Positions 43,942-56,240 of a stretch of 60,713 bases of DNA are shown one piece after another. The stretch comes from Phellopilus nigrolimitatus (taxonomy: Eukaryota; Basidiomycota; Agaricomycetes; Hymenochaetales; Hymenochaetaceae). Position 1 is the first letter of the stretch; each line of letters starts with the position of its first letter. The position numbers and the translations under genes were made by a program. The notes beneath the pieces were generated by a model, which ran no database searches, was not told the origin of the DNA, and worked only from the letters and a program-made list of their open reading frames with translations. The DNA is taken from NCBI GenBank assembly GCA_021029095.1, contig JAJOHG010000153.1:1-60713 (forward strand). The letters run 5' to 3'.

Positions 43942-46900
43942 CTAGTAGTGTTCCTTGTACGCGCCATGGTGCCCCGCCGCCGCGTCCGTGCCCGTGTCGT
44001 CCGACGCGCGCACGGACGACGACGACCCGCTCCCCGCGTTTCGCGAGCTGAACGTCGTCAGGCGCACGTCCTCCCCATACTGGTCCACGCCGCGCGGCGC
44101 CCCCGACCCGGACACGTAGCGTGGCAGCTCGCCCGCGGGCGCGAAGTTGCGCATCGCCGCGCCGCCGCCGCCGCCGCCGCCGCCTGCGGAGAACGCGGAG
44201 GACGACGAGGCGGCGCTGTGCGCGCCCGGCGCACCCGCGCCCTCGACGCCGAAGGCCTGTGCGAAGTTAACTTTGCGCGCGTCGCTGGCGGTGCCCGCCT
44301 TCGGCGAGTGCGTGTTCGGCTCCTTGCGGAGGTAGGCGATGAAGAACCTGACTGAGCCTGCGATCTCTGTTACAAAGTCCGCTGCGAAGGAAAAAAAAAA
44401 GACAGCAATGTTAATTTCACAAGACCTATTTCGCAAATAATAAAATGCAAACTTACCGTAATTGATGCTGTCCCAGAGCGCACGCCAAATTCTGGTCTTC
44501 ACGCCGGGCTCCTTGTAGGGCGTTGACGGGTACGCCCACATCATACCTGCTGCGAAGAACACCATCTATTTGCCCACGCACACCGGTCAGCGTCGAAGTG
44601 CTTTAGCATAGGGAGAAAAGCCTGACCTCGATGCAGATTGTGAGAGCCGTGAGGCCGTCTGCGATGTTCGTTTCTGTCCAGTATTGAGTTGCTAAGAAAG
44701 GAGAAAAGGAGGTAAGAGATACGGCAATTTTATAATTTCGAGACAGAACTAACCATGGATAACACGCCCCTCCAGCACACTGAACTGAGAAAAGAAAAAC
44801 CGAGTTTAACACAAACCACGCGACAAATCATAGAATAAGAGATAGAGATACCCACCACGAACGATTGGTAGAAAGTGAACATGACGATCAGCTTGATGCA
44901 CAGGAACTTCGCAAGCGGGCGGCGGCCCTTCAGCTCGTCTTTCGTCAGGCCGTAAAACATCAGCAGGCCGTATAGAGCCACTCTGTATGTGACAAAGCCA
45001 GTTAAGTGGACAAGGACAGAAAAGAAAAGGGGAAGCGGCACGCACGAAATGCTAACGCAGTCCACGATCTCGATGTACGCGTACGCAAACGAGAAGTTGA
45101 ACCCGCCATTCTCACAGAGGATGTTATATTTCTGGCAAATGATCGCAATGACGGACACCACTATAATGTTCGACAACCACGGGTTCGAATATTATGCATG
45201 TTAGCGAAGGAAATAAACACGCTAGAGAATTGAAAGGACGCGGGAAGGGAAGGCACTGACAGGGTCGGACGACGACGTATTGCATGACGGACCACTGGTA
45301 CACACTGTCAGCACGCAGCTCTAACGTATTTATCGCTCGCAGGTATTACCTTCACTGTATACATGAAATACGCCTGTCAGAATCCATAATGAAGTCAGAT
45401 ACATGTCTTTTCCCAAGAACGAAAGGAAAAATCTACCTTCGTAGGGCGGTACCTCCAGCAGCAAAACTACGTTCAAAGCGGGGTCAGGCAAAGGCGTTTT
45501 TAGCAGGCTTAAACTGGAACGGGGAAACGCAACTGGAATAGGCAGAGCGCGCTTGTCCTTCCGCTCGAGGGCCTTGCGAGCATCATGTTCGACCGCGGTG
45601 GATGCGACGTATTCAATAATCAGGAGTCTATTTCAAAGATTTTTAGAAGGTTGTTCAGAGAACACGACCGAGGGAGAAGCGTACAGAAAGGCAGAGATCG
45701 TTATTGCCTGAGACGAACGGTGGGCATTAAGAAATCTCCGTCTGCGGATAATAAAGCACAAGACAAGAGACAGACCTCGTAAACTATGAAACGCAAGGAA
45801 TAAGCCGAAGTCGTTCAAGCCGACGAGCAGAACCAGTACTCACCGACCTCGATAAGTTCATAGTATGTGTAGCTCCGGAAGAAACGGTAGGAGAAGAAGG
45901 AGATAATGGCGTAGACGGGGGGCATGTACAATATTCGTATGCTGGGAGCGCAAGGCCCGCATCATCGTCAGCTCGCGCACCCGGGAGACTCGTGGAAACG
46001 GAGAAGCAATAAACGCACATTTGGCGCTGCTCGGCTGCATTGGAGTAATTTCTGGCGCAGAAGGGAGAAGCGGATTCAGCTGCAAGGCACAGGCGTGTTC
46101 TGGGATCAGCGAAGAGACGCACCGTGCGTGCGAGAGGACACTTATGGCGGATATTATGAGAGTCTATATTCGCGGAGAAGGGGATGTGGATGAGTAAAGG
46201 GTTCTTTCTGTGCAGCACAGCATTGATTCGCGGGAGAAGGCGATGGGATAAGAGAGGAGGGTCAGCGGGGGCCATTGCCCCTGAACGTCAGCTTTTAGGA
46301 GAAGCGGGCTGCGGACACGCGGGTCGTACGGAAGCATGCTGCCGAGGGCAGGACTTCGCAGCCGGACGGGGGAACGTCGGTGGACGATACAGCGAGCGGC
46401 AGGTTCTCGCTCGTAACGAGGGCGCGCCTGGCTCGACTGAGATGCGCATGGCGACGGCAAGCATCGGATAAGCGCACCAAGCAAAGTGCGCCAGCGGCTC
46501 CTGCGAGCCGTTTCTCGAGCGGCCGCGCCGCCACAAGTCCATTGTCTGTTCCCCCGCGCTCCGGCGGGCCCGTGTGTCCCGATCCCCAGGCCATCGTTCC
46601 CGCTGCACTGAACGAACGAGCGATTGTGGTAGCGCGTGGCAGAGGCGCCGGAAGGCAAGCTTGTATGAAAGCGACGTCCGGAGCGCTGGCGTAGACTAGA
46701 CGCCCGGCGAGTTCGATCTGCGTCTAGTGTCTCAAGACGTGCCATCCATAGATACCACATCTTCCCACTCCCAATCCCTCATCCCGTCGATCCCGTCTCC
46801 AAGATCCCCCAACAAACAGAAAGAAAAAAGCAAACGCAGGAAGTAAGACCAAGAGCACTCACCAGGGCGGCACACCCGCCAGAGATCGCCCAACCCACCC

Positions 46901-46985
46901 GGTGCGCGTCCCAATCGATGCCGTCCGAGGACCAGAACGAGGTCTGGTCCGTCGTGAGCGTGTTGTCGGACGGGCACGAACCCAT
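43942..46985 (-). CDS. Ostalpha/TMEM184 (DUF300) seven-helix membrane protein
   Basis: Predicted multi-pass protein of the organic-solute-transporter alpha / TMEM184 family (endomembrane or vacuolar in fungi; substrate unknown). Sixteen exons: 46863-46985, 46123-46163, 46019-46051, 45844-45941, 45776-45783, 45685-45707, 45534-45627, 45437-45466, 45350-45373, 45261-45294, 45046-45160, 44856-44982, 44754-44784, 44627-44691, 44457-44565, 43942-44381. They sum to 1395 nt, 464 residues. Landmarks: HARNYSNAAEQRQIIRILYM, PPVYAIISFFSYRFF, LERKDKRALP, FCCWRYRP, VALYGLLMFYGLTKDEL, FTFYQSFV. Exon 5 is only 8 nt; intron 1 is about 700 bp, unusually long here. The tail is cytosolic, Ser/Gly-rich with a Gly-run. 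A TTATAAATA element lies about 60 bp upstream. Confidence 0.9.
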
Positions 46986-47862
46986 CGTTTAATTTCTGCT
47001 TTCGCGGAGTGTTTCGGTCGGTGTGCGACGTAGGCTGGTTCTTATAAATAGCAAATAGTTGTGAGCGTGAGTGTTGAGTACTGAGCGTGTGCGCGGGAGA
47101 GACTACTTTGGAGGCCGAAATGGTTATAGGATCGGACTTGTCTCACTCAGTCTGCTCGGGTCCGTTCAAACGGACAAGGCACAGCGGTTGGGTATCGGTA
47201 TCGTATCTGGAGCAGCAAGCGCAGAAACAAACGCAAAAGTAAAGGGAGAAAAGAAAAGAAAGGAGGATATATAAAACAGCTGAGAAGCAAAGAGGACCGG
47301 GGCAGCAAAGTAAGAGTTGAAGGTGTATATATGATATGATATAGTGGGGAAATTGGGGATGCGGACTAGCTAGTACTAGTATTGCACGTCGCTCGGGTTG
47401 CAGCGGGGTCGATGCTGTGTGCACTGCAGTGGCATGTTTTCGGGCTTCGGGAGCGCGGACGTGCTCGGCTAATCGTAAGCGGCGGCCTTGGCTATTTACG
47501 CAGTACTCCTCCCAACCTTGTTCTTTCAAATCCATGGCGCCCATTATTATCTTCAGAAAAAAAAAACAGATTTGCGAGATGTTAGGTATGCATGCATGTA
47601 TAAGTTGTACATAAGAATACGAGAGAAACAAACGAAGAACTCGACGTCAGTGTCACTGTTAGGCGGAATCGTTCAAATCCAGAATCTTTCAAATTCAAAT
47701 CCATTTCATCCCGCAGCACAGGGGCTATGTATCATCTGCAAGGACAAATGGAAATTATGAGAGCGAGGCATACAAAAATAGCGAGACATCTAAATGGTAG
47801 ATCCGGAGTTGCACATGTATAATGTCGCGAGCGAGAGAAGGAGAAAAGCGAAGTGACGGGTG
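46986..47862. other. Intergenic region
   Basis: Promoter of the Ostalpha-like gene and 3' flank of the permease. No gene signal; short open frames only. Confidence 0.6.
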
Positions 47863-50425
47863 TCAGCGCGACAGCTTCCTGTCGAGCTCCAGCTTCCCCT
47901 CCGCCTCCAGTTTCTCCAGCATGCCCGGCTCCGAGACGTCCACGCCCATCTCCTCCGCTGCAATGCAAGAATAATACAATTTAAAAAAAAGTCAGCGAAC
48001 AATAGAACAAATAAAACAAATCCCAACTCCTGCCGCAAACAAAGAAACAAAGAAGCAAAAAAGGAAACGCACCCGCAATCTGCTTCACCGGCCCGCGGAA
48101 CCAGCGGCGTGCGCTGAGGACCCAGAACGAGAGCGCGTACGTGGCGACGATGCCCACGGCGACGACCGCGTAGTTCAGCGTCTGCGCGCCGACGGGGTTC
48201 AGCTGCGGCAGCACGAACACGATCGCGATGAGCGCGATCCACGCGACCGCCAGGCCCGCGACGCACTCCGAGGCCGCGCCGAGGTGGAACGGGCCCTTGA
48301 CGAACTTGCGCCGGTAGACGAGGCGCAGCGCAATTGGGATGGCTATGCATAGGAGGTTAGGAGCAGGTAGGGGCGAAGGGGCGGAGGGGGTGTACCGTAG
48401 GAGACGTATAGCCCGATCGTCGCAATGCTCGTTGCGGCGGAGAACGCGACCGTGCTTCCCAGGCTCGGCAGGCCGAGGATGAAGCTTAGCGTGCACGCCA
48501 GCCACACTATTCCGTTACATTAAAAAACATGCCGACATTTCAATAAAATAAAACGAGAAGGACACTCACCGGTGCGCACTGGCGACTTACGCCGCGCGCT
48601 CACTTTGTGAAAGAACTTGTGCCCTGGCAGCGCGCCGTCCCGCGAGAAGGCGTACATCATGCGCGAGTTCGAGGTTACCGAGAACGTGCTGCACAAAAAA
48701 AAATCGTTTTCAGAGTCAAAACGCAGCCGAGGAAAGTAGAAAAGTCGTATAGGAGGGAACCGGACGCACGCACCCGCACATGAACATCGCACCGATGACG
48801 ATGACCATCAGCACAATCGCGCCCTTCTCGCCGACGGTGTCCAGGAAGATCTGCGCGACAGGTTCGCCCGTCGCCGACCCGACGGTCGCCGTGTAGTCCT
48901 GGATGGAGAACAGCAGGCCCAGCACGAGGATCCACCCGAGCACGGCGGACACGCCGATCGCCGTGACGATCCCCAGCGGGCCCGCCATCGCCGCGTTGTG
49001 CGTCTCCTCTGTCATCTTTTCCCGGAAGCGAGTCAGCGGGGATAGCACATAAGAAAGAGGAAACGGAGGGCGGCGCGGAACGTACGTGCGCGCTGCCGTC
49101 GAACCCCGTGAGGGTGTACTGCGCCATAAGGATGCCGATGACCGCGACGTACCCCTTGCTCGCGCGCTGCGCCCAGCCATCGGCGGTCGAGCCGTCCGGC
49201 TGCACGACGCCCGTGCCGTCGATAAATTCGGTGAACACCCACGCGGCGGACTGGTGCGTGGGCGCGGCGGCGAGCACGGCGATGACGATCGCGAGCGTCC
49301 CGAGCCCGTGCCACCAGACCGAGACGTTGTTGATGTACTTCAGGATATGCACGCCAAACGTGTTGATCAGGCCTGTATAGAGGGGGAGATCAGACCTCGC
49401 CGGAGCGATTTGGATGCTTGATTTCTCTTTCTCTTTCTTTGGCTCACCCTGCGCGATCAGCACGGCCGCGTACACGCCGATATTCGTCCTTGCGGTCGGC
49501 TCGAACCCCGTGTTGAACGTAGCAATCGTCGAAATGAAGTTGGCGCAGCCGAAGCTATCGCATTATTTTAGACAACCATTCAGCGCGATCGTGTCTACTA
49601 GTATAGTTCCTGGAGATCGTACATACCTGATGCCCGTTGTGACTGCGACCTGGCCAAGGAGGTTGAACCAGCCGGTGATCCACGACGCGAACGCAGCGTG
49701 CTGCGGCTCTGACAGCATCGCCGCCCAGAAATACGGCCCACCGCTCGTCGGGTGTGCACTGCAGACCTCTGTTTCATACTTTGAGTAAATATGGGCACGG
49801 CGACGAAAAAATGCAATCACTGGCACGCACCGGCCATGGCGAGCCCGACCAGCATTGTGAAGAACGAGACGACGACCCATCCCCAGACCATGACCACGGG
49901 TCCTCCGGTCGTCTACAAGCTCCCACTCTGTTCAACGTTATATTGCAGGGAGATGCGGAGCTGCGGAGACTCACGAGACCATAGAGGAAGAGTGAGGCGA
50001 CGCCTGTGATGACGCTAATAATCGAGAACGAGACGCCAAAATTCTAGTTATTGGATTAACAGTAAATTAGCTTGAAATTCGTGAGGTGTAATCGCAGCAA
50101 TTCTGGTAGTGATAGATATAAGAGATGCATGACCACTGAACAAGACTTCTCGAGGATCACTCGAGCTGCCTTCCATCGAAAGACCAACATCCCCTCTATT
50201 ACCAGAAATCGCGCAGACACAAGAAGGATAATCGCACCTGGAGCAAACTCAAATCACGTCTGCGCAATCCCAGTGTAAAATAAAGTATAAGTAAAAGTCC
50301 ACAACGAATCCGCGGAAAACGCACCTGAGCTCCTGCTTGTACCCCATGCGCGCGAGATCTGCCTCGTCCCCGACGAACGTCGTCCCGCTGAGCTCCTTCT
50401 CGTCGGCCATCTTCCCGTCGGCCAT
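47863..50425 (-). CDS. APC-superfamily amino acid permease (GABA/choline permease-like)
   Basis: Twelve-helix secondary transporter of amino acids or GABA, plasma or vacuolar membrane. Twelve exons: 50325-50425, 50238-50259, 49975-50043, 49831-49912, 49627-49768, 49448-49554, 49086-49372, 48774-49015, 48570-48688, 48396-48506, 48073-48342, 47863-47957. They sum to 1647 nt, 548 residues. Exon 2 is 22 nt and supplies RRDLSLLQ, giving the motif LSLLQNFGVSFSIISV. Other landmarks: AEVCSAHPTSGGPYFWAAML, GFDGSAHMTEETHNAA (conserved in the family), TSNSRMMYAFSRDGALPG. The start region is a 15-bp duplication with two in-frame ATGs (50425 and 50410: MADGKMADEKE). Intact; exact substrate not predictable. 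Confidence 0.93.
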
Positions 50426-50945
50426 CTTCCCGGGCCTCTGTGTGTACAGCTTCTGTGTGTGTGGCTCTTAGCGGCGGTTTTGCAAAGCTAGCGCGGATGG
50501 CGGGCGACGGTGAGCAGACTCCACCGGAGGCAAAAGCAGCGCAAGGGAGGATAAGAACCCGGACCGTGTGCGTATTTATTCGCTCATGGCGCTGACCATA
50601 CATATGCGCGCCCAGATTTGATATGCATAAAGTAACGTGTTGCGGTTTCGAGATAAAGATAAGAGTGCAAGTTCTTCTTCTGCTACGCGCGCGATAAACC
50701 TCCTGTTATCTTGGTTGTGGCCATTGCGGAAAACGGCGGAACAACGTCGACACGCGAGCTTGCGCTCAAGGACGGTCGAGTCGAGCAGATAGGCGGATCA
50801 GAAGGTCTAGTCGTTGCAGCAGCGTTGCATGATCAAAAAAGGAGATTTTCGCAAGGACATCCTCAGGAGTAGAAAAACATTATACAAGACATTCATCAAT
50901 TTTTTGTTCATTTACTGTTATACACGCTCTCGACGTACTTCTAGC
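50426..50945. other. Intergenic, permease promoter
   Basis: Upstream of the permease ATG and downstream of the bromodomain gene. An AATAAATA element (about 50573-50580) is a possible core promoter. No coding signal. Confidence 0.5.
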
Positions 50946-53804
50946 CTACGAACCCAGTGTGGGCACGATATGCCGAATATGCAGCGGGACCAGCTCCGGC
51001 GGCAGACGCGCGATCCGGTCGATCGGCGCGCGCTTCGCGACAGCGATCAGGTTCAGCCGTGTCCGCCGCGCTAGCGCATCCTCCGCCTCGTCGTCCTTCT
51101 CTGCACTTGCGCCTGCAGTTGTACTCGTCCCGTCTCCGTCTGCATCTGCGGCCGCACCTGTGCCAGACCCGGAGCCGCCCTGCATGCGCCGGCCGAGCTC
51201 CCGCAGCGCCTCCGCGCCCGCGAATAGCGCGTGCTCGATCGCTCCCGACGTATCCTGATAGGCTCCAACGTTCGCACCAGAGGTATGTGCGCCCTGTTCT
51301 TGTCCGCCCACGGGAGCCGGCAGCGTGTTGCTGCCGACGGCAGGCGCAGACGCAGAAGACGTAGACGGAGCCTGGTACTCCCTCCCAGCCCACTCATTCT
51401 CCGCGACGAACAGCTCGTCCGGCGCGTGCAGCAGTGCCGCGATGTCGATCTGTGCCAATGGGTCCGCGAGATCCTGGAGTTCCCTCATCTTCGCACGCGT
51501 CCCGGTCTTGTCCTGCCCTGCGAACGCGAGGTAGCGCGCCAGCCCTCGCGCGTCCGAGGCTGCGTCGGCACCACCGGAGAGCGCGTGCGCCGTGGCACGT
51601 AAGACAGCGTGATTGCCTTGTGTGAGCTCGTCGACGATGTGCGTCTCGACCCACTGCGCGAGCGGCATGCCTAAGCATCCAGGAAGAACGGACGCCTCCG
51701 TCTCCTGTTTCACTCGGCCGTTGCACTCACCCACGAACTCCGCAAGACTGCGGAAGTACGCAAGTCCATCGACGCCTCCATACACGACGTCACGGATATA
51801 CTCGTCTGCATCTAACACGCCTTCTGTGTCATCATCCGTAACCGTCGGAGGTGCAGCAGGGGGTTCGCGTTTCTCGATACTTGTTCTGATCTGCTGCAAT
51901 ATCTTCTCATTGCTCCCAAACATTTCCTCAAAGTCGTCGGCCTTCAAGCCGTTCTCCGCCGCGAGCGTGCCCAGGAGTGTGGCGAACGGACCATAGTCCG
52001 ACGCCTCAACGCGCCGCCGCTTCGCCTGTGGCCCGCTCTGTGCGCCGTCATCCTCCTCTTCCCGCGCACGGGTAGCTCGCGGTGGGTTGCGCAGGATCGT
52101 CCAATGGCGCAGCTTCTTGTTCCCGATCTGCGCTGTCGACGTTGGAGGGTTCGCAAAGTTGTGCTTGCCTGCATCTGCAAAGATGGTAGACAGTGCCTTC
52201 GGAGGAACGGCTATTGGGCCTTGCGCATTCTGGCTAGACTGATCATCCTGTTTCTCGTCAGAAGTTTGCGAACCTTCCACTGGTGCAGGTGTACCCTCCA
52301 CTAGCTCTGGGGGGACAGGCTGTGTGCTAATGAGTGGGACGAGGTTTGGGAGAGAGGGAGGATCAGGAACGAGTTGTTGAAGAATCGTGAAAGGATGCTC
52401 CACTGTCGTGCAAATAAGTAACCATCACCACTTATCGAGACGTTATGCACACACTTTCAGTATAATCGAGACTACCGTCCGCCGCAAGAGGCGGGCCTTC
52501 CTTTTCCCGCTTTAATCTCTCCTTTTTTGTACGGAACTTCTTTCCTGCAGAACAAATCTTAGTATACAAGTTGCTTACACAGGATATTCTCGTACCTCTG
52601 AGCTTCAACTCAATCATCAACGCAGCTTCCTCGCTGCAGGGCGGAAACGCTCCAATGCCGTCCTTGAACCCTGGAAGGTGCCCGCCCTCCTCCCAGCTCT
52701 CCGTCACTACGGGCGCCTTTTTCGCCCTGGAACTTCTTTTTGCCTTCTCGACGGGCACGCTGCTTATGCCTGGAACGGACGAGACGACGCTCGGGCTTCG
52801 CGCGCGGCTCGGTCCACGCCGGCTAGTATTGTCCTCCTGGCTCGTCGCCGCAGTCATTGGCGGTGCAGAAACCTCAGCAATCGAGTCGCCTGTAAGATTT
52901 GACGTGGTGGGCACGGGTTCCTCGTCTGCGACTACATCAATCGTCCAGTCTGTCTCGTACTCGATGACTTGCGTAGAGGAACGGGAGATCTGGTCAATGC
53001 CCCAGGCTTCGATTTTCGAGGCTTCAGCGTGGTAGAGCGATCCTGGGGGATTAAAAGCCTTGGCATTTGACGTGACCAGACAGAAATCATCCTAAGGCAT
53101 AATTAGCATGACGCAGAGTGAGAGGACCCAGAGGACGAACTTTGAATTGCGCGAGTGACCGGTACCTCCCCTTCTCCACCTTCTCCGTCATCGTCCCAAA
53201 ATCCATTGGATGCTTCACCACATCGGAATATCCTGTGACTTTAGATTGGTCCACAGGCTGAAGGAAGAATGTATAGTCGTCTTTTCTGCAATCAGAAGTG
53301 AGTATTCGGTTATAAAAAACCAGACTGGACCGCCAACCTTTTAACATTGGCAATAAGCCGTGACAACACTTCTTTGAGAGGCTTCAGCTTGACCGGCCTA
53401 GGTACCTTAGCCTTCGGAGGCGGCGGTGGGCGCGCAGGACGAGCGGAAGCCGGACGGGAAGGAGGATGGAGTTCCACCGTCTGCACGCTGACGGGCAGCG
53501 GCGGCGACGCTCGCACTGGCGAATCGACCTGCATAGCATCGAGTTCAGCGACATTGACTATGCTCGGTCTTGGGGGCCTGATTTTAATCTTCGGTCTTGA
53601 TTTCTTGTCATCGCTTGCATCCCGGGTGAGAGCGGGCGAGTCGACAGACGAGCTGGCTACTGAGGTGCTTGAAGTGGCCGCCTTGAGCTTGAGCGATGGG
53701 ATTGTGAGTGTGATGCGTCTTGTCGGAGCTGCAGGCACTGCCGAAGAGGAAGACGACGCAATCGCCGACTCGTGTGGCCGACGAGAAAGAGATGGCGAGG
53801 ACAT
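50946..53804 (-). CDS. Bromodomain protein (BRD7/BRD9-like)
   Basis: Nuclear acetyl-lysine reader, probably part of a chromatin-remodelling or transcription complex. Five exons (53338-53804, 53141-53285, 52596-53091, 52455-52544, 50946-52402) sum to 2655 nt, 884 residues from MSSPSLSRRPHES. An in-frame ATG at 53969 would add 55 residues. A Ser/Pro-rich basic N-terminus leads to one bromodomain split over exons 1-3: SRLIANVK, then DDYTFFLQPVD, YSDVVKHPMDFGTMTEKV and TSNAKAFNPPGSLYHAEA, with the acetyl-lysine-binding Asn in the last. A basic region (KKFRTKKERLKREKE) and a long C-terminal part ending VPLHIRHIVPTLGS follow. The BRD7/9 assignment rests on the bromodomain and overall layout. Confidence 0.88.
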
Positions 53805-53969
53805 TGCTCGTCGTCGAAGACAGTGTTGAGACGCTTGGTCAACATACATAAACAACATCCGAATCCGGACTTGCCGAGATTTGCCAGGACGCATCGAGCC
53901 ACACTCCCCTCGAAGTTCATTTGTAAGCATCAGGTCGCGAAGACTTCGGGATTGGACCAAGTCGGCCAT

Positions 53970-54819
53970 AATTTAGAGATCTATCTGCCTTCTTTTGATA
54001 TTATATCTAACTATTTCATTTACTTACACAATATACATGTACATTACTTTTTTATACCATATCCAGCAACAAGTTTTTCAAAACAGAAGAAAAGACAGTG
54101 AGAAGCACACGAAGTTCCTCAAATCGGAATGGACCAGAAGATGGCTTTGGAATTCGTAAACGCTCCTTCCAACAATAATCAAAAATGATGGCTGATGATT
54201 TCAACTCTATGCACGCGATTCTTTATACGATCTATTATTGCTACGAAGTCTTGAATCCCTTCGTTTTACGTCCGCCGATGAGCATTTTTAGATTCTCAAT
54301 AGTCAGGACCAACATCCGAAGGGTGAGCACATGGAAGAAGATTCGCCCGTCTGAGCACTCTTTTCTCATCTTTTCCGGTGTAATTCAATCTCAGAATGAT
54401 TCACGTGTGTTCCGCGTTTTTCTTTCTCTTGACCAAGCCTTCTTTCATTAGTTTATTTTCTCTCTCTTTCATGTGAGTCGCCGGACTGCAACAAATTATG
54501 GTACAACCGTCGAGACGGGGGCTATACGGAAATCTCTCCGTGCTCATACGATTATTGCTTTAAGAGATACACATTTGATTGCCTTTGAACTAAGGTGCTC
54601 TTTTCATTAATGAATCACCATGCCCTCAAATCCCTAAATACGGAATTGAAACTTAGTCGCGCGCTCCGTCGCGGTGCCTCGAGAACCAAAAGTATAACGA
54701 CGGCTTCCGACGCACGATCCATCCACATGCTCTGAAATTAATGCACGCCTAAGCGCTCGTGCGTCGTAAGCACATGAAACATGGTTTTTCGTATACTCAT
54801 TTTATCAAGAAGCTTTCAT
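53970..54819. other. Intergenic, AT-rich
   Basis: Upstream of the bromodomain gene. Open frames at 54185-54451 lack splice or family support. Contains a TACATGTA motif near 54037. Confidence 0.5.
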
Positions 54820-55472
54820 TCAACTCATTCCGCTGCGCATCCAGATAAATTGGGCAAGTTGAATCGTCTATTTGCGGTGCAAGGGCATCTTTCATGATTT
54901 GGTTTGTTCCCACTTTGTCTGCGATATATCTCTGTTACCTGGCTGGCTGATATCAAGGTGGAATTTGACTCGCTAGGAAGCGCCTCTCTTCTTCTTTTTA
55001 CGAAATGGATGATTGGGCTACATATCGGCCATAGATGACGAGTTGGACAATGAGAATTATCTGTATTGAGCATATTGGCTATATGGCCAACGAAATCGGA
55101 CTTACCGATGATTTTGATTTCTCTCCATGACATCAGCACTGATTCTTATAGTATCCTTCAGCACCCGGTTCAGAGAGTCTAGCAGATCAGAGTAAACTGG
55201 GAAAGAGGAGAGCTTGCTGTGATTCATGCATCTAAGCTTGTGACAGAGACCTCGGAGGTATTCATACAGTTTTGTCTAGAATTAATTAACACCGTGACAA
55301 CTTGACCATCGATTGATTCAATTGCTCACCTGCAGCCGCCGGAGGCCAGGGTCATTTATTTGTTTCGAAGTCACGGCACTGTACAAGACGACAAGATCGT
55401 CAAGGGCTTCTAATAACGGGTGCACATCATGGTCGCATTCAAATTCAAACTGCAAGATCTTGTGATTATTAT
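54820..55472 (-). CDS. Small hypothetical helical protein, 5' end uncertain
   Basis: Three consecutive minus-strand exons with clean junctions. FEFECDHDVHPLLEALDDLV to GLRRLQ (acceptor at about 55453, donor at 55331/55330) is followed by TKLYEYLRGLCHKLRCMNHS to MERNQNHR (donor GTAAGT at about 55106). Then, after an intron, come IIHFVKRRREALPSESNSTL and, through a likely last intron, TIQLAQFIWMRSGMS with stop at 54820. The upstream exon with the start codon was not found. The helical style recalls N-terminal regions of Agaricomycete NACHT/STAND proteins, but no nucleotide-binding domain is present. Function unknown; could be a gene remnant. Confidence 0.5.
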
Positions 55473-56240
55473 TACCACGTGATTAACACGCCTGTTCCTC
55501 CAAATATTTACTACTTTTTTTTCTTGCTCATTCTGCTTTTCACGCAGTCCTCACCACTTCACCTCGTTTTTGATTCCGATCGCTGCTGGTGACCTGCAAG
55601 TCCCGACATCCGCGGTTAATTATCCATAATGGCGATCGACAATAATTTAGAGTTTGCTGTGGACGCCGGATCTCTGGTTGTTACGACTGTTGCTACTACA
55701 TTTTTGTTTCATCTGTTGCTAGAACTTGCCGGTCTCGTAACTCCGTAACTTGTTGACGAATGATCGAGCTTAGCCACGGGGGTTTCTCTGTTCGTCTGAA
55801 TTTCCGTTCCGTGGCGGCTGGTCGACCACGTTTGGTCGCGGGTCGACAAACTCAATCGGCTCGGGAGGATTGACAAAAAAGGACATGGAAAAAATCAAAA
55901 TCAAAATCAAGCTGAAGCTTTGGTCGCTTTGCAAACCTATAATTCAAAGACTAACCACCACCATACCCAACTGCCTCCGCAGTGATAAGATCGCTAATAT
56001 TGACGTGTAGGTTTATTTCCATTTACCCGCTCCGTTAGCGCTTTTCGCTCCGGTACAGTGATCGTCACGACAATGAATTCAAGTTCCCGACCATCATTCC
56101 CATAGAAGCAGCGACCGGTTCGTGCTGGCCACCTGCCAACCATCCCTGGACAATTTCAAGCTTGAATTCTACGCTGCTTTCTTGTCCCCTTTTCTATTGA
56201 CAACTCCCATATTCTCAGCCTACCATTGATCTGCTCTGTC
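55473..56240. promoter_or_regulatory. Upstream region of the homeodomain gene
   Basis: About 770 bp without supported exons, between the hypothetical gene and the ATG at 56241. Part may hold the missing 5' exon of the minus-strand gene. Confidence 0.4.

Noticed and set aside
45120..45190. Possible tRNA B-box (GGTTCGAAT)
   Set aside because: No matching A-box or cloverleaf arms; the site lies in an intron of the Ostalpha-like gene.
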